64,000 nucleotides of DNA, taken from assembly GCF_000817815.1 (NCBI RefSeq), contig NZ_JPRD01000016.1, forward strand, positions 1 to 64,000, written 5' to 3'. This DNA is from Vibrio owensii CAIM 1854 = LMG 25443 (GTDB taxonomy: Bacteria > Pseudomonadota > Gammaproteobacteria > Enterobacterales > Vibrionaceae). A program made the position numbers and the translations under genes. Positions within the stretch are counted from its first letter, which is position 1. Each line of letters starts with the position of its first letter. Below the pieces are notes generated by a model. It did not search any database. It saw nothing but the letters and a program-made list of their open reading frames with translations, and was not told where the DNA came from. Of this stretch, positions 43,891-54,674 are shown piece after piece.

Positions 43891-44872
43891 TGATTCCTCC
43901 AAAACGACGGCGAACGACAGTCACCGTTTCTCTATCTGTACTTTGCAAAAGGCTTCGGATACGTACACGGGATTCATCCACCAGCACTTGTGCATCCAAT
44001 TCAAAAAAGGAGCTATCGACTCCTAAGTAGCCTCGGGCATTTTTCTTTACATCATCGCTCAGGCCAGCTAATTCTGACTCTGACAAAAATTCATCGACGC
44101 TTTCCCAGCCATCGAAAGGACGCTTTTCTATCAGCTGAACAGCATCGCTGCTGCTCAAGCCTGGGGTAAACATGGCAACCAAAATAGGCGCTTGCTCGAC
44201 TTCTATGGTATTGACGTTCAAGCGCCAATCGTCGCTCGGAAGCGCACAAATCATCGGAGCAATTTTTTGGTAGATGTCCCCACTAACTTGGTACACCGCG
44301 CGCAGTTCACTGGCATCCGCCATCCAACCGTTGGGTGGCAAATACTGCGGCTTCATCGCTTCGTAAGTACTGTCTTCCACACCCGCGGTTGAACGCACGG
44401 TACTGTCACTATCAACGTATTCCCACGTCGAATCGGCGATCACTTCAGCTTGGTAAGGCTCCACATCCATTTCTTCCATCAAACGTTGGAACACTTGCAC
44501 TAAGTATGGACGCGTCGTTTGTTCACCCGCTGGCTGCACGCTCTCGAGGACGTTCATATTGAAGCAGGCTTGCTTATCAACAATGCGGCCTAAAGCCTGT
44601 CCGTAATCAAGCGGATAAACTTGTTCTTTGATTGCCCAAGGCTGACTCAGGTTAATGGTATCGTCGTCTTCATAACTTTGTTCGATACCAATCTCAGCCA
44701 ACGCCTCCACCCCCAAGCTATACCAATAAGCTTGTTGGTAGTTAATCTGGTTCGAGCCACGCTGGAACTGCAAAAACAACCGCTCTGACATACTCGCAGC
44801 TACTGTTGTCATAATCGCAAGCAGCATCAGGACAATTAGGAGCGCAACACCGCGCTGACGATTAGCCATCAT
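43859..44872 (-). CDS. gspK: Type II secretion minor pseudopilin K
   Basis: The protein is 337 aa, as expected for the large tip pseudopilin. The prepilin leader (MMANRQRG then [13 protein letters not shown]) has Val rather than Phe after the cleavage Gly, and the Glu-5 typical of other pseudopilins is absent, both normal for GspK. A helix-rich globular domain of about 280 residues follows, with SAM-like segments ([18 protein letters not shown]). ATG 44872 gives the short leader; earlier in-frame starts would place 30 residues before the cleavage site. It overlaps gspJ by 11 bp. Confidence 0.93.
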   Translation of the reverse strand: MMANRQRGVALLIVLMLLAIMTTVAASMSERLFLQFQRGSNQINYQQAYWYSLGVEALAEIGIEQSYEDDDTINLSQPWAIKEQVYPLDYGQALGRIVDKQACFNMNVLESVQPAGEQTTRPYLVQVFQRLMEEMDVEPYQAEVIADSTWEYVDSDSTVRSTAGVEDSTYEAMKPQYLPPNGWMADASELRAVYQVSGDIYQKIAPMICALPSDDWRLNVNTIEVEQAPILVAMFTPGLSSSDAVQLIEKRPFDGWESVDEFLSESELAGLSDDVKKNARGYLGVDSSFFELDAQVLVDESRVRIRSLLQSTDRETVTVVRRRFGGISERVSDRSAE

Positions 44873-45563
44873 TGCTGCCCCCTGATGAGTCATTGCCCGA
44901 AGCATCATCTTCTCCACCCGGATTGAGCTTGCCATCCGGCGTCAGGTAAGTGCGAGTAATCTCACCATAATCTTTCAGCTTCAATATCACGGAAACAGCT
45001 TTTGGCAGTTCACGGCCGTTTTCCCACGTTTTCTTCCACGATTTTCCGTCAAAGAAGCGCATATCAAATTCTTCGACCTGTGTTAACAGTGGTGTAATCA
45101 CACCTTCTTGCCCTGTTGGTGTGTCAGGGTATCGCCACCACACACGCTGCAAGACTTCATCTTTGATGCGATAACCAACCTTAGTCACCTCTCCGCGTGG
45201 AAATTGCTGCTGTGGGTTATGCCAGCCCAAACGCGCAAACATCACGCCTTTCGCATCAGAATCGAGCAAGTAATCCGACCAAAACAGCAATTGACTTGAA
45301 GGCTCTTCACCGTTAGTACGCATTTGACGCATTGCCATTTGACGGAAATCGTTATCCATCATGACCATCGCGCGCTGTAGTTCATTGAGACGTTGGGTTC
45401 GCTCTTGAGACAACACATTGCTGCGCTGCACTTGCGATACCACTTGGTAAGCGGCGACACTCATGCTGGCAAAAATCGCAATCGATACGAGTACTTCAAT
45501 CAAGGTAAAACCTCGATTGAACTTTGAGCTGCGAGCTTTATATCGCTTGTTATTCAGCAACAT
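44862..45563 (-). CDS. gspJ: Type II secretion minor pseudopilin J
   Basis: The protein is 233 aa. The basic leader ends at Gly 18, then [22 protein letters not shown] forms the N-methylated helix with Glu-5 (FTLIEVL). The globular domain ends with a Gly/Ser/Asp-rich tail ([18 protein letters not shown]). With GspI and GspK it caps the pseudopilus. ATG 45563 overlaps the gspI end by 14 bp. Confidence 0.95.
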   Translation of the reverse strand: MLLNNKRYKARSSKFNRGFTLIEVLVSIAIFASMSVAAYQVVSQVQRSNVLSQERTQRLNELQRAMVMMDNDFRQMAMRQMRTNGEEPSSQLLFWSDYLLDSDAKGVMFARLGWHNPQQQFPRGEVTKVGYRIKDEVLQRVWWRYPDTPTGQEGVITPLLTQVEEFDMRFFDGKSWKKTWENGRELPKAVSVILKLKDYGEITRTYLTPDGKLNPGGEDDASGNDSSGGSNDG

Positions 45564-45945
45564 AACTTCTCACCGTGACAACTGGGCTCGCTTTTTTATC
45601 TGTCGCGACACTGACATCAAATGCTTTCAGCAATGGCTGCGCAGTGGCTACCGGTGTGACTTTCCAATACCAAGTGCGCCCTGCTAATTCTTCTGTACCG
45701 TTTTTCGCTTTAAGCTTTTCGGTCGAGAGCATCACATTTGCCATTTGGTTATCCACAACCATGGCTGCAAACATTTTTTCTTCTAAATAACTGACAGTAT
45801 TGATGTGCTGACTCACTGAGCGAATCACACTGATCGCTGCCGTTGCGAAGATCGCTAGAGCGACCAACACTTCAAGTAATGTCATACCTCGCGTGTTGCG
45901 GTGCGACGAGCCAATACGGCTTGGCTTAGAATATCGAATTGTCAT
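45550..45945 (-). CDS. gspI: Type II secretion minor pseudopilin I
   Basis: The protein is 131 aa. A leader of about 20 residues ends RNTRG and is followed by MTLLEVLVALAIFATAAIS, with Met at the cleavage site and Glu-5. A short globular domain contains the AGRTWYWKVTP signature. It forms the tip complex with GspJ and GspK. It overlaps gspH by 20 bp. Confidence 0.95.
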   Translation of the reverse strand: MTIRYSKPSRIGSSHRNTRGMTLLEVLVALAIFATAAISVIRSVSQHINTVSYLEEKMFAAMVVDNQMANVMLSTEKLKAKNGTEELAGRTWYWKVTPVATAQPLLKAFDVSVATDKKASPVVTVRSYVAE

Positions 45946-46540
45946 CGTCTTCCGCTTCTTCCCCAGGCGCTAACAATTTGATTTCGCCTGTTTCTTTACC
46001 AATGATTCGCCAACCATCGTTGAATGCATCCCCTTCTTCAGGAAAGAAAGATAGGGAGAATGGCGTAATCTCAGCACTTGAGAAAATGAACACTTGAGGT
46101 GGTTTCACTTTCTTCTTCTCTTTGTCCTCTTCCTCGGCAAACATGTCTTCATCAAACAGAGAGCCAGGCTCAAACAATCGATCGTCTTTATCCCAAGTAC
46201 CACCGCCTAAATCCAATTGCAATGAAATATCCCCTTCGAGTTTTGTCTCACTTGGAATTTGCTTTAACTCAAGTGGCTGCCAACCATCTTGGGTCAAGCT
46301 CAACAAGGTGTAGGTGGATTTAACATCATCAACGCGCAGACCAAAGTCTTTGCCACTTAACACGGCTTCTTCATTAAGCAGTTGTAAGCGTTGAAAAAAA
46401 CTGTGCGCGTATTGTTTGGAAAGGTCTTTCTGACTAGTAGGCAAGGTAGCGATCACCGCCACGGCGGTAAGAGATAACAAAACCAGCACCAATAGAATTT
46501 CTATCAATGTAAAACCGAGATGTTTTTGCATTTGCTTCAT
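45926..46540 (-). CDS. gspH: Type II secretion minor pseudopilin H
   Basis: The protein is 204 aa. A short leader (MKQMQKHLG) precedes FTLIEILLVLVLLSLTAVAVI with Glu-5. The globular domain carries a highly acidic/lysine-rich insert near 128-145 (FAEEEDKEKKKVKPP). It links the tip complex to the GspG shaft. ATG 46540 lacks a strong Shine-Dalgarno; ATG 46531 three codons on is an alternative. It lies 22 bp after gspG. Confidence 0.94.
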   Translation of the reverse strand: MKQMQKHLGFTLIEILLVLVLLSLTAVAVIATLPTSQKDLSKQYAHSFFQRLQLLNEEAVLSGKDFGLRVDDVKSTYTLLSLTQDGWQPLELKQIPSETKLEGDISLQLDLGGGTWDKDDRLFEPGSLFDEDMFAEEEDKEKKKVKPPQVFIFSSAEITPFSLSFFPEEGDAFNDGWRIIGKETGEIKLLAPGEEAEDDDNSIF

Positions 46541-46562
46541 TAGTGCTGGTTTCAGCTAGCGC

Positions 46563-47006
46563 TTATTGGAAATCTTGCATGTTCCAGTTGCCGATATCTG
46601 CAGCTGGACCTTCACCGCCCTCTTGGCCGTCAGCGCCTAGAGTAAAGATATCAATCGTGCCATTGTCGCCAGGGCTTAGGTATTGGTACTCGTTACCCCA
46701 TGGATCAGATGGAAGACGCTTGATGTAACCACCGTCACGGTAGTTGCGCGGCTCTGGGTTAGACGGTTTGTTCACCAATGCATCTAGACCTTGGTCAGTC
46801 GTTGGGTAAACGCTGTTATCCAACTTGTACATGTCCAACGCGTTTTCCAATGCCACGATGTCTGTGATCGCTTTCTGTTGGTCTGCTTTTTCTTTGTTAC
46901 CTAGCAAGTTAGGAACAACAACACTCGCCAAAATACCTAGGATAACCACAACAACCATCACTTCTAGAAGTGTAAAGCCTTGTTGCTTACTGCGTTTAAA
47001 TTTCAT
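46563..47006 (-). CDS. gspG: Type II secretion major pseudopilin G
   Basis: The protein is 147 aa. The leader MKFKRSKQQG is cleaved before FTLLEVMVVVVILGILASVV, which includes Glu-5. The C-terminal domain has the conserved calcium-site region (YLSPGDNGTIDIFTLGADGQEGG) and KRLPSDPWGNEYQY. It forms the periplasmic pseudopilus shaft that pushes substrates through GspD. A 60-bp gap separates it from gspF, the widest in the operon apart from none longer, and a GGAG/GAAA ribosome-binding region precedes ATG 47006. Confidence 0.97.
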   Translation of the reverse strand: MKFKRSKQQGFTLLEVMVVVVILGILASVVVPNLLGNKEKADQQKAITDIVALENALDMYKLDNSVYPTTDQGLDALVNKPSNPEPRNYRDGGYIKRLPSDPWGNEYQYLSPGDNGTIDIFTLGADGQEGGEGPAADIGNWNMQDFQ

Positions 47007-47066
47007 TATTTTCTCCGAAAGTTAGATTCAAGCCATGCCTTCAATAGACACGTCTTAACTCGAATT

Positions 47067-48287
47067 CTATCCGCTCATTAAGTTATTCATTTCCAACATT
47101 GGCATCAATGTCGCCATTACGATGAAAAGTACCAAGCCTGCCATCAGTGCAATCAATACTGGAGTAAAAATGCCAAGTGCAATGTTGACCGTAGATTCAA
47201 AGTTTTGGTCTTGGTTGTCCGCCGCTCGCGTCAACATGCTTTCAAGCTCACCACTTTGCTCACCACTGGAAATCATGTGTAGCATCATTGGTGGGAACAA
47301 GCGAGTTTGATCTAGGGCTTTACGCAGACTTGCACCTTCTCGCACGTTGTCTGCCGCAACTAAGACCTGTTGTTTTACATAACGGTTCGACATAACGTCG
47401 ACCGCGACTCGCATCCCTTCAAGAATAGGAATCGCACTTGAGGTACAAATCGACAAGGTGCGAGCAAATCGTGAGGTATTCAGACCGCGAGAAATCTTAC
47501 CAATTAAAGGCAGGCTGAGAATCTTTTGGTCCCAAGCCAAGCGAAAATTTGGTTTCTGTAATGCGAGTTTAAGGCCATAGAAGAGCACCACCACCACGAC
47601 AAAGATGATAAGTCCCCATTCTTGGACAAACTCACTGGCAGACAACAAGAATTGCGTCGATTGAGGCAACTCTTGTCCCATTTGAATAATCGGTTCAATG
47701 ATTTTAGGTACGACAGAAGACAGCAACAGAGAGACGATACCAACGGCAAACACCACCAATACCACAGGGTAAATCATGGCTTGCAGCAACTTAGAACGCA
47801 TCTTTTGGCGGTTTTCTACATAATCAGCCAAGCGTTCTAGCACTGTATCTAAGTGACCGGATTTCTCACCCGCTGCCACCATCGAAAGGTAAAGCTCATC
47901 GAAGACATGCGGGTAATCACCCAAACTATCGGCCAGAGGGTAACCCTCGGTGACTTTTGAGCGCACCGCGGCAATCATCGATCGAATACGTGGCTTTTCA
48001 GCTTGCTCTGAAACGGCCTTCAAACATTCTTCCAGTGGCATCCCCGATTGAACCAAGGTCGAAAGCTGACGCGTAATCAACGCAAGCTCTGCGGTTTTGA
48101 TGCCTCGTTTGAACCCAACTGACCCGCCTGAAGACTTAGCGGCTTTCGCTTTGGCTTCCATCACCTCGACAGGAATCATACCCTGCTCTTTTAGGCGTTG
48201 GCGCACCTGACGAGCGTTATCCCCCTCGATGGTGCCTTTCTTCTGCTTGCCTTTCGCGTCCAGCGCTTTGTATTCAAATGCTGCCAT
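47067..48287 (-). CDS. gspF: Type II secretion inner-membrane protein F
   Basis: The protein is 406 aa, with two GspF repeats. The N-terminal segment is AFEYKALDAKGKQKKGTIEG. Three membrane helices lie at about 172-195, 222-242 and 375-400. Conserved LSTLVQSGMPLEECL and SICTSSAIPILEGMRV mark the repeats. It is the polytopic core of the assembly platform and contacts GspE and GspL. Its ATG shares one base with the gspE stop (TAATG), indicating coupled translation. Confidence 0.97.
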   Translation of the reverse strand: MAAFEYKALDAKGKQKKGTIEGDNARQVRQRLKEQGMIPVEVMEAKAKAAKSSGGSVGFKRGIKTAELALITRQLSTLVQSGMPLEECLKAVSEQAEKPRIRSMIAAVRSKVTEGYPLADSLGDYPHVFDELYLSMVAAGEKSGHLDTVLERLADYVENRQKMRSKLLQAMIYPVVLVVFAVGIVSLLLSSVVPKIIEPIIQMGQELPQSTQFLLSASEFVQEWGLIIFVVVVVLFYGLKLALQKPNFRLAWDQKILSLPLIGKISRGLNTSRFARTLSICTSSAIPILEGMRVAVDVMSNRYVKQQVLVAADNVREGASLRKALDQTRLFPPMMLHMISSGEQSGELESMLTRAADNQDQNFESTVNIALGIFTPVLIALMAGLVLFIVMATLMPMLEMNNLMSG

Positions 48288-49789
48288 TACGCTTCCTTGG
48301 TCACTCGCATGACTTCTTCAAGAGAAGTGATACCACGACTGACTTTACTCAGGCCGTCGCTACGAATACTTGGCGTATGCTGGCGAACGGTTTTCTCAAT
48401 CTCTTGCTCACCCGCTTCGCTGTGAATCAGCTCTTGGACTTTTTCATCCACCATCAAGAGTTCGTGAATACCAGTACGGCCACGGTACCCTTTGTGGTTG
48501 CACACTTCACAGCCTTTCGCTCGATGCAAAATGAGCGATTCATGTTCTTCCAAACCAAACAGTTTCTTCTGCTCTTTGTCCGCTTCGTATGGTTCTTTAC
48601 AGTCAGAACAAAGCGTACGAACCAGACGCTGCGCAAGCACGCCCAGTAGTGAAGAAGAAATCAGGAATGGTTCAATACCCATGTCGCGCAGACGAGTAAT
48701 CGCACCCACAGCCGTGTTGGTGTGCAGTGTCGACATAACCAAGTGACCAGTCAAAGAGGCTTGCACCGCAATCTGTGCGGTCTCTAAGTCACGGATCTCA
48801 CCGACCATCACTACATCCGGGTCTTGACGAAGAATCGCACGCAGACCACGCGCAAAAGTCATATCGACTTTCGGGTTTACCTGCGTTTGGCCGATGCCAT
48901 CAATATCAAATTCGATAGGGTCTTCAACCGTTAGAATGTTACGTTCGTTGCTGTTGATCTCTTGCAAGCCCGCGTACAAGGTCGTTGACTTACCCGAGCC
49001 TGTCGGACCGGTTACCAAGATGATGCCGTGAGGACGCCCAATCAGGTGACGGAAGTTGTCATGCACTGAAGGCGTCATACCCAAACTATGCAAGTCAAGA
49101 CGAGTAGCGTTCTTATCCAATAGACGCATTACCACACGCTCACCATGCGACGAAGGCATGGTAGATACACGAACATCTACCGCACGACCACCGATACGCA
49201 GAGAAATACGACCATCTTGAGGTACGCGTTTTTCAGCAATGTCGAGTTTCGCCATAACCTTCACACGAGAAACCAGCAAAGGTGCCAACTTACGGCTTGG
49301 GGTTAGAACTTCACGCAGTACACCATCAACACGGAAACGAATCGAAAGGGTTTTCTCGAACGTCTCGATATGGATATCCGACGCCCCCTCTTTGATCGCT
49401 TCACCCAGCATGGCGTTGATCAATTTGATGATTGGCGCATCATCTTCAGATTCCAGCAAATCTTCGTCGTGAGGTAGTTCTTCTGCTAACGAGAAGAAGT
49501 CATCGCTGTCTGCACCAATGTCTTCCATCAACTGACGAGCTTCAGAAGAGTCACGTTGATATGCTTCAGTGAGCTTTTTATCGAACGCTTCTTTGTCCAT
49601 CACTTGAGGAATAAAGTTTTGTTTCAGTACTCGACGTACTTCAACCAGAGCCGCAGGGTTAAGCGGCTCTACGTAATACAGAATTGGAGGGCGCTCAGGG
49701 TGCTCCGTCTCCAAAACCAGTTTAAAGCGATTGGCAAAACTGAATGGCAGACGACGCATACTTGGCGCTGTGTCTAACATATCAACCAT
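48287..49789 (-). CDS. gspE: Type II secretion ATPase E
   Basis: The protein is 500 aa. The N-terminal GspL-binding domain (about 1-95) starts [16 protein letters not shown] after ten residues. The ATPase domain has Walker [17 protein letters not shown], Asp box [10 protein letters not shown], Walker [13 protein letters not shown] and His box [14 protein letters not shown]-terminal four-Cys zinc module (LCSDCKEPY and GCEVCNHKG) lies at about 398-440. It drives pseudopilus assembly from the cytoplasm. It is very similar to V. cholerae EpsE from memory. It overlaps gspD by 8 bp. Confidence 0.98.
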   Translation of the reverse strand: MVDMLDTAPSMRRLPFSFANRFKLVLETEHPERPPILYYVEPLNPAALVEVRRVLKQNFIPQVMDKEAFDKKLTEAYQRDSSEARQLMEDIGADSDDFFSLAEELPHDEDLLESEDDAPIIKLINAMLGEAIKEGASDIHIETFEKTLSIRFRVDGVLREVLTPSRKLAPLLVSRVKVMAKLDIAEKRVPQDGRISLRIGGRAVDVRVSTMPSSHGERVVMRLLDKNATRLDLHSLGMTPSVHDNFRHLIGRPHGIILVTGPTGSGKSTTLYAGLQEINSNERNILTVEDPIEFDIDGIGQTQVNPKVDMTFARGLRAILRQDPDVVMVGEIRDLETAQIAVQASLTGHLVMSTLHTNTAVGAITRLRDMGIEPFLISSSLLGVLAQRLVRTLCSDCKEPYEADKEQKKLFGLEEHESLILHRAKGCEVCNHKGYRGRTGIHELLMVDEKVQELIHSEAGEQEIEKTVRQHTPSIRSDGLSKVSRGITSLEEVMRVTKEA

Positions 49790-51827
49790 TATTCTTTACC
49801 ATCTGATCAATGAACGCTTGGATTTCAGCAGGATGCTTACGATCTTGGCCAAACTCAGGAATCACTGGGATATTTGAGTCATCCATTAGCTTCAAGCCTT
49901 CTTGTGCTTTGTAAAGCTGTTCAGCACGGATGAAGTTGTATTTGCGCTGAGTAATACCATCTGCCGTCATACCATCACGGATGATGGTTGGCTTGATGAA
50001 TACCATCAGGTTACGCTTCTCAGTTTGCGTGCTGGTTGATTTGAACAGTTGACCAATCACTGGGATATCACCCAGTAGTGGTACTTTAGATTCACTCTCC
50101 AGTGCACGCTCATCAACCAAACCACCTAGCACTAGCATTTGACCATCTTGGATCATCACAGAGGTGTTTAGCTGACGCTTAGCAAAACGTACGTCAACCG
50201 CACCGTTTGCACCTAGAACGTTAGAAACTTCTTGCTCGATGTTCAGCTGAACCGAGTCGCCTTCGTTGATTTGAGGCACAACTTTCAGTTTGATACCGAC
50301 TTCTTTACGGTCAACCGTTTGGAATGGGTTATCGTTGTTCGAGCCTGCAGTCGAGCCTGTAATTACCGGTACTTCTTCACCAACGATGAAGGACGCTTCA
50401 CCGTTATCCATCACTGTAATGCTTGGAGAAGACAGAATGTTTGAATTTGAATCCGATGACACAGCAGTAATCAATGCTGTCCAGTCACCCATCATGATGC
50501 TCATTGCTGCGCCGTTAACACCACCAAGTGCTGCCGCTAGAGTCGAATAGTCACCTTCCTCGGTATAGCGACGAGTTTCGAAACCACCAGTTCCATCCTC
50601 ACCGCCGTTTGCATTCCAGTAACTCTCTTCTTTAGTTGTATCTTTTGCTTCTTCAAGACCAACCATTACGTTACCAATTTGCGCACCAGTGTTGCCGTAT
50701 TGGATTACCGCACCTGTTTCTAGGTTACCCCATTGAACACCAAGGTTAATGCCATCACCTTCTGACATTTCAACGATAAGCGCTTCAATCAGAACCTGTG
50801 CACGACGGATATCCAGTTGAGAAATCACATCTTGCAGCGCCATCATGATATCTGGCGGAGCAGTCAGAACTAGCGAGTTGGTTGCTTCGTGAGCCGCAAT
50901 CACTACTTGACCACGTTGTGTACTTGATGCGCCTTTTTGACCCGCTTGCTTCTCAGCTTGCAGGTTGTCAGATACGCCTTTTAGTACGTCAACCAAGTCT
51001 TCTGCTTTCGCGTACTTTAGGTAAACCACGCGGTTATTGCCTTTGGTCGCCATTTCCACATCAAGCTGACGAATCAAACGTTTCAAGCGCGCGCGCACTT
51101 TAGGGTCGCCAGAAATTAGGATTGAGTTAGTACGATCATCCGCAACGATTTTTGGCTCTAGGAATTCAGGCGTGCTCTTTTGATTGGTCGTTTTGTTCAG
51201 GGCATCAACGATACGCACCATTTCAGACGCAGAAGCATTTCTCAGCTCTACGACTTCAATTTCTTTATCACCCGCTTGGTCAACACGTTTGATGATTTCA
51301 GCCAAACGATTTACGACCGCTGCACGGCCAGTGATCAAAATGATGTTAGCTGGATCGTAGTGCACCACGTTACCCGCACCCGCGTTGTCAATCAGCTGAC
51401 GCAGTAGCGGAGAAAGTTCACGAACCGATACGTTACGCACCGCAACCACACGTGTAATCACGCTGTCGCCTTTTGCGCTGTCATCACCCAAAACAGGAAT
51501 TGCAGAGGTTTTTGAATCTTTCGATTTGATGACTTTCAGTACACCGTTATCCATTTCAACAACAGCGTAACCGTACACTTCTAGTACGTTTAAAAAGAAG
51601 CTGTAGTATTGCTCTTCGTTTAAAACGTCATAGCTGCGCACGTCGATCTTGCCGCGTACAGACGGGTCAACAATGATAGTCTTCTCTAAGTTACGACCTA
51701 CAATGTTGATGAATTCTTGAATGTCAGTGCCTTTGAAACTTGCACTAAACTCGTTCGCCATCGCACCCGGAGCGCAGAGTAGTGTCCCTGCAAGTAACCA
51801 AGCACTTTTGCTAAACCAATGTTTCAC
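49782..51827 (-). CDS. gspD: Type II secretion secretin D
   Basis: The protein is 681 aa. A signal peptide ends near AMA (about residue 24). The N0 domain ([20 protein letters not shown]), three N1-N3 KH-like domains (about 100-340) and a secretin C-domain (about 350-620, with [16 protein letters not shown]) are followed by an S-domain. It forms the outer-membrane channel. A gspS pilotin gene is not in this window. It lies 36 bp after gspC. Confidence 0.97.
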   Translation of the reverse strand: MKHWFSKSAWLLAGTLLCAPGAMANEFSASFKGTDIQEFINIVGRNLEKTIIVDPSVRGKIDVRSYDVLNEEQYYSFFLNVLEVYGYAVVEMDNGVLKVIKSKDSKTSAIPVLGDDSAKGDSVITRVVAVRNVSVRELSPLLRQLIDNAGAGNVVHYDPANIILITGRAAVVNRLAEIIKRVDQAGDKEIEVVELRNASASEMVRIVDALNKTTNQKSTPEFLEPKIVADDRTNSILISGDPKVRARLKRLIRQLDVEMATKGNNRVVYLKYAKAEDLVDVLKGVSDNLQAEKQAGQKGASSTQRGQVVIAAHEATNSLVLTAPPDIMMALQDVISQLDIRRAQVLIEALIVEMSEGDGINLGVQWGNLETGAVIQYGNTGAQIGNVMVGLEEAKDTTKEESYWNANGGEDGTGGFETRRYTEEGDYSTLAAALGGVNGAAMSIMMGDWTALITAVSSDSNSNILSSPSITVMDNGEASFIVGEEVPVITGSTAGSNNDNPFQTVDRKEVGIKLKVVPQINEGDSVQLNIEQEVSNVLGANGAVDVRFAKRQLNTSVMIQDGQMLVLGGLVDERALESESKVPLLGDIPVIGQLFKSTSTQTEKRNLMVFIKPTIIRDGMTADGITQRKYNFIRAEQLYKAQEGLKLMDDSNIPVIPEFGQDRKHPAEIQAFIDQMVKNNG

Positions 51828-51863
51828 GTATGTCTCCCTGAACTTACGCAGCTTGCCTAAGTA

Positions 51864-52787
51864 TTACAATTGGATATAGATGTCGTACTGCTGGCCGTCG
51901 CGCTCAACAGTCAAATTCAGTTCTTGCGGATCGTTCATCACTTGCATCAGTTCTACTGAAGATGAAGGATCACTTAAATCGATCCCGTTTAATTGCACCG
52001 CAATATCACCAGGTTTTAGACCGACATCATTAAACAACGCCGCATCACGACCTGGTGAGACGCGATAGCCGATGATTCCTCCGTCTTTCTTAACCGGAGA
52101 AATGTTGATGTACTTGAATACGCTTTGCGGATCTTTGGCAATTTCCGCACGAATTTGGTCGACCTTTTCACTCACTGCGGATGAGCTATCCGCTTTCGTC
52201 GCTTTTGGTCGAGTTGCCGGACGACTCTCAGACAACTTGCTGTACTCGATGCCTTCCAACATAAGGGTTTCATCACGACCTTGGTTATCAATGATTACAC
52301 GATCAACCAAAACCGCTTTTAATTCTGCACGTGTGCCGTCAATTTCTTCACCGATGCCGTAAGTTGCCTGCTTACCTCGGTTTGCAATCACCGCTAAGCT
52401 CGTTTTTGCGTTGCTGCTCGCAACAGCACCAACAAGTGTTAGGTTTAGGCGGGTTTTAGGCGCATCTTGCACGACAGGTTGTTCTACTACGACCGGCTTT
52501 TGCTCGGTGTACTTTCCGAACAAGTTGGCATTTTGGAGGGCATTGAAATCAATCGCGTCTTTTTTATTGGTTGACGCAACAGCGTTTGCTGATGGCTTCC
52601 ATTGAGTCACATCAGAGGTTTTAGGCATTGCTAACCACACCACTTTACCAAGTATCCAACCTGTCATTGCTATAAATAGACAAGTTAAGAGCAAACTTAG
52701 TTTCGCTTGAATGACGTGATTGTTGGACTTAATCTGAGCCAGTAGCGGGCTGCTTGATAATCCTGCACTTAGCTCTAAACGCTTCAC
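51864..52787 (-). CDS. gspC: Type II secretion protein C
   Basis: The protein is 307 aa from GTG 52787. One membrane helix (about 32-52) precedes a homology region (about 95-190, KTRLNLTLVGAVASSNAKTS and GIGEEIDGTRAELKAVLVDR) and a C-terminal PDZ domain (about 225-305, GYRVSPGRDAALFNDVGLKP). It links the inner-membrane platform to GspD and helps select substrates. GTG 52787 has AAGGA 9 nt upstream; GTG 52826 is 13 codons longer. It is the first gene of the minus-strand gspC-N operon. Confidence 0.93.
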   Translation of the reverse strand: MKRLELSAGLSSSPLLAQIKSNNHVIQAKLSLLLTCLFIAMTGWILGKVVWLAMPKTSDVTQWKPSANAVASTNKKDAIDFNALQNANLFGKYTEQKPVVVEQPVVQDAPKTRLNLTLVGAVASSNAKTSLAVIANRGKQATYGIGEEIDGTRAELKAVLVDRVIIDNQGRDETLMLEGIEYSKLSESRPATRPKATKADSSSAVSEKVDQIRAEIAKDPQSVFKYINISPVKKDGGIIGYRVSPGRDAALFNDVGLKPGDIAVQLNGIDLSDPSSSVELMQVMNDPQELNLTVERDGQQYDIYIQL

Positions 52788-52892
52788 TGAATTGATTCCT
52801 TTATTCTTACGTCCGTCGACTTTCACTATGAATGAAAGCGTGTCGACTCTATCTTGCTAAAATTGCAATAAAATTACTACTCAACAAAGAGC

Positions 52893-52908
52893 AGTGAACT
52901 ATATCACA
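52893..52908 (-). promoter_or_regulatory. Predicted CRP site upstream of the type II secretion operon
   Basis: On the minus strand TGTGA-TATAGT-TCACT matches the CRP consensus at nine of ten fixed positions. It lies about 105 bp upstream of the gspC start in the 256-bp divergent region shared with hslR. A clear -10/-35 pair was not picked. Confidence 0.55.
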
Positions 52909-53001
52909 AGTTCCTTTTCATACCTTTTTCTTATGCAGTTTTTGCCAACTCCCTTGAAAAAAAACAGCCTTGGCTCCATCTGTAGGTGAATAATCCACCA
53001 G

Positions 53002-53024
53002 TCACTGCATCATTCTTGCAGTGA
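53002..53024. repeat. Inverted repeat before hslR
   Basis: TCACTGC and GCAGTGA form perfect 7-bp arms around a 9-bp spacer, ending 20 bp before the hslR ATG. It may be an operator or a leader hairpin. Confidence 0.45.
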
Positions 53025-53043
53025 TTAGATAGTGTAGAGTCGT

Positions 53044-53430
53044 ATGAGTTCCACAAATGAAGCCGTAAGGCTAGATAAATGGCTATGGGCTGCCAGATTT
53101 TATAAGACCCGTTCCATCGCACGCAATATGGTCGATGGCGGTAAAGTCCACTATAATGGGCAACGAAGCAAACCAAGCAAAATCGTTGAGCTGGGCGCTG
53201 AGATTCGTCTTCGTCAAGGTAATGAAGAGAAGACGGTGATCATCGAGAAAATCTCTGATCGTCGAATGGGCGCACCAATCGCTCAAACGCTCTATCGCGA
53301 AACTGACGAAAGCGTCAGCCAACGCGAAGAGTTCGCGAAACAGCGTAAACTCAACGCCCACAACCCTAGTCCGGAACGCCGCCCAGACAAAAAGCAGCGC
53401 CGCGACATCATTAAGTTCAAACACCAATAA
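53044..53430 (+). CDS. hslR: Ribosome-associated heat shock protein 15 (HslR)
   Basis: The protein is 128 aa. An N-terminal S4 RNA-binding domain (about 9-70) contains [19 protein letters not shown] and [15 protein letters not shown] basic C-terminal tail follows. It binds stalled 50S subunits carrying nascent chains and helps recycle them. It is followed after 31 bp by hslO, the order seen in E. coli, so the pair is a small heat-shock operon. Confidence 0.95.
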   Translation: MSSTNEAVRLDKWLWAARFYKTRSIARNMVDGGKVHYNGQRSKPSKIVELGAEIRLRQGNEEKTVIIEKISDRRMGAPIAQTLYRETDESVSQREEFAKQRKLNAHNPSPERRPDKKQRRDIIKFKHQ

Positions 53431-53461
53431 AAGCCGGAATTACCGACGAGGAAAGCACTCC

Positions 53462-54337
53462 ATGGCAAATAATGTTTTAAACCGCTACCTATTTGAAGAT
53501 CTTTCTGTACGTGGCGAGTTGGTTCAATTGGATGAAGCATACCAACGTATTATCTCCAGCAAGGAATATCCGGCAGCACTGCAAAAACTGTTGGGTGAGC
53601 TACTCGTTTCAACCACACTTTTAACTGCAACTTTGAAGTTCGAAGGCTCAATCACTATCCAACTACAAGGTGATGGCCCTGTATCTTTGGCAGTCATCAA
53701 CGGCGACCACGATCAGAAGATCCGTGGCGTAGCGCGTTGGGAAGGCGATATTGCTGATGACGCAACGCTGCATGAAATGATGGGTAAAGGTTACCTAGTG
53801 ATCACCATCGAGCCGAAAAAAGGCGAACGCTACCAAGGCGTGGTTGGCCTAGAAGGTGAAACACTGGCTGACGTTATCGAAGGCTACTTCGCAAACTCAG
53901 AGCAGCTAAAAACGCGTTTGTGGATCCGCACTGGTGAGCACGAAGGCAAAAAGCATGCGGCAGGTATGATGATCCAGGTAATGCCAGACGGTACAGGTAC
54001 ACCTGAAGACTTTGAACACCTAGAACAACTAACAGCAACGGTTAAGAACGAAGAGCTGTTCACGCTACCAGCAAATGAACTGCTTTACCGTCTATACAAC
54101 CAAGACTCAGTTCGTCTATACGAGCCTCAACCGGTGGAATTCCACTGTGGTTGTTCTCGCGAGCGCAGTGGCGCGGCGATCATCACAGTTGATAAAACTG
54201 AAATTTATGACATTTTGGCGGAAGAAGGCACAATTTCTTTACATTGTGATTACTGCGGCACGTCATACACGTTCGACGAACCAGAAATTACCGAACTGTA
54301 TACGCAAGCAACTTCCGGCAATAAAACCGTGCATTAA
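53462..54337 (+). CDS. hslO: Redox-regulated chaperone Hsp33
   Basis: The protein is 291 aa. The N-terminal chaperone domain contains [20 protein letters not shown]. The C-terminal redox switch has the four zinc-binding cysteines in [10 protein letters not shown] and [10 protein letters not shown] (about 231-267). Oxidation releases zinc and turns on holdase activity. It is second gene of hslR-hslO and ends before a strong terminator. Confidence 0.97.
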   Translation: MANNVLNRYLFEDLSVRGELVQLDEAYQRIISSKEYPAALQKLLGELLVSTTLLTATLKFEGSITIQLQGDGPVSLAVINGDHDQKIRGVARWEGDIADDATLHEMMGKGYLVITIEPKKGERYQGVVGLEGETLADVIEGYFANSEQLKTRLWIRTGEHEGKKHAAGMMIQVMPDGTGTPEDFEHLEQLTATVKNEELFTLPANELLYRLYNQDSVRLYEPQPVEFHCGCSRERSGAAIITVDKTEIYDILAEEGTISLHCDYCGTSYTFDEPEITELYTQATSGNKTVH

Positions 54338-54674
54338 TTTTCATAGCTTAACAAGCATGTAATTTACCTATCAAAAGGCCAGCATCACGCTGGCCTTTTT
54401 GTGATCAAACCCTCGTATACCTTAGCCTCCCACGTAATAAAGCAACCGCTTAATTTTAAATAATTAATAATTCTTTTGCCCTAGCGCAAAGGTTTGCGGC
54501 CACGATAAACTATTCGCACCAATATGTGACGGGTTACCTAAAACCACACTGAAATCATGGATAATTTTTGAACTATATCCCTGTTTTCTCCCCGCCCCGT
54601 TGCTAGCATGGTGAGCAGATAAAAATTAAAACATTCTTACAAAATCCCTACAAAAATCCTTATAAGGAGCACCT
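54338..54674 (+). other. Intergenic region before pckA
   Basis: It holds the hslO terminator (54373-54400) and, downstream, an A+T-rich stretch that must contain the pckA promoter. A TGTGA half site near 54524 is followed by no good second half. I could not assign a convincing promoter. No gene is supported. Confidence 0.6.
54373..54400 (+). terminator. Terminator of hslR-hslO
   Basis: AAAAGGCCAGC (54373-54383) pairs with GCTGGCCTTTT (54389-54399) around a 5-nt loop, followed by T. Confidence 0.92.

Noticed and set aside
54515..54560. CRP site before pckA
   Set aside because: TGTGA is followed by ACCTA instead of a TCACA-like half; a half site alone is too weak.
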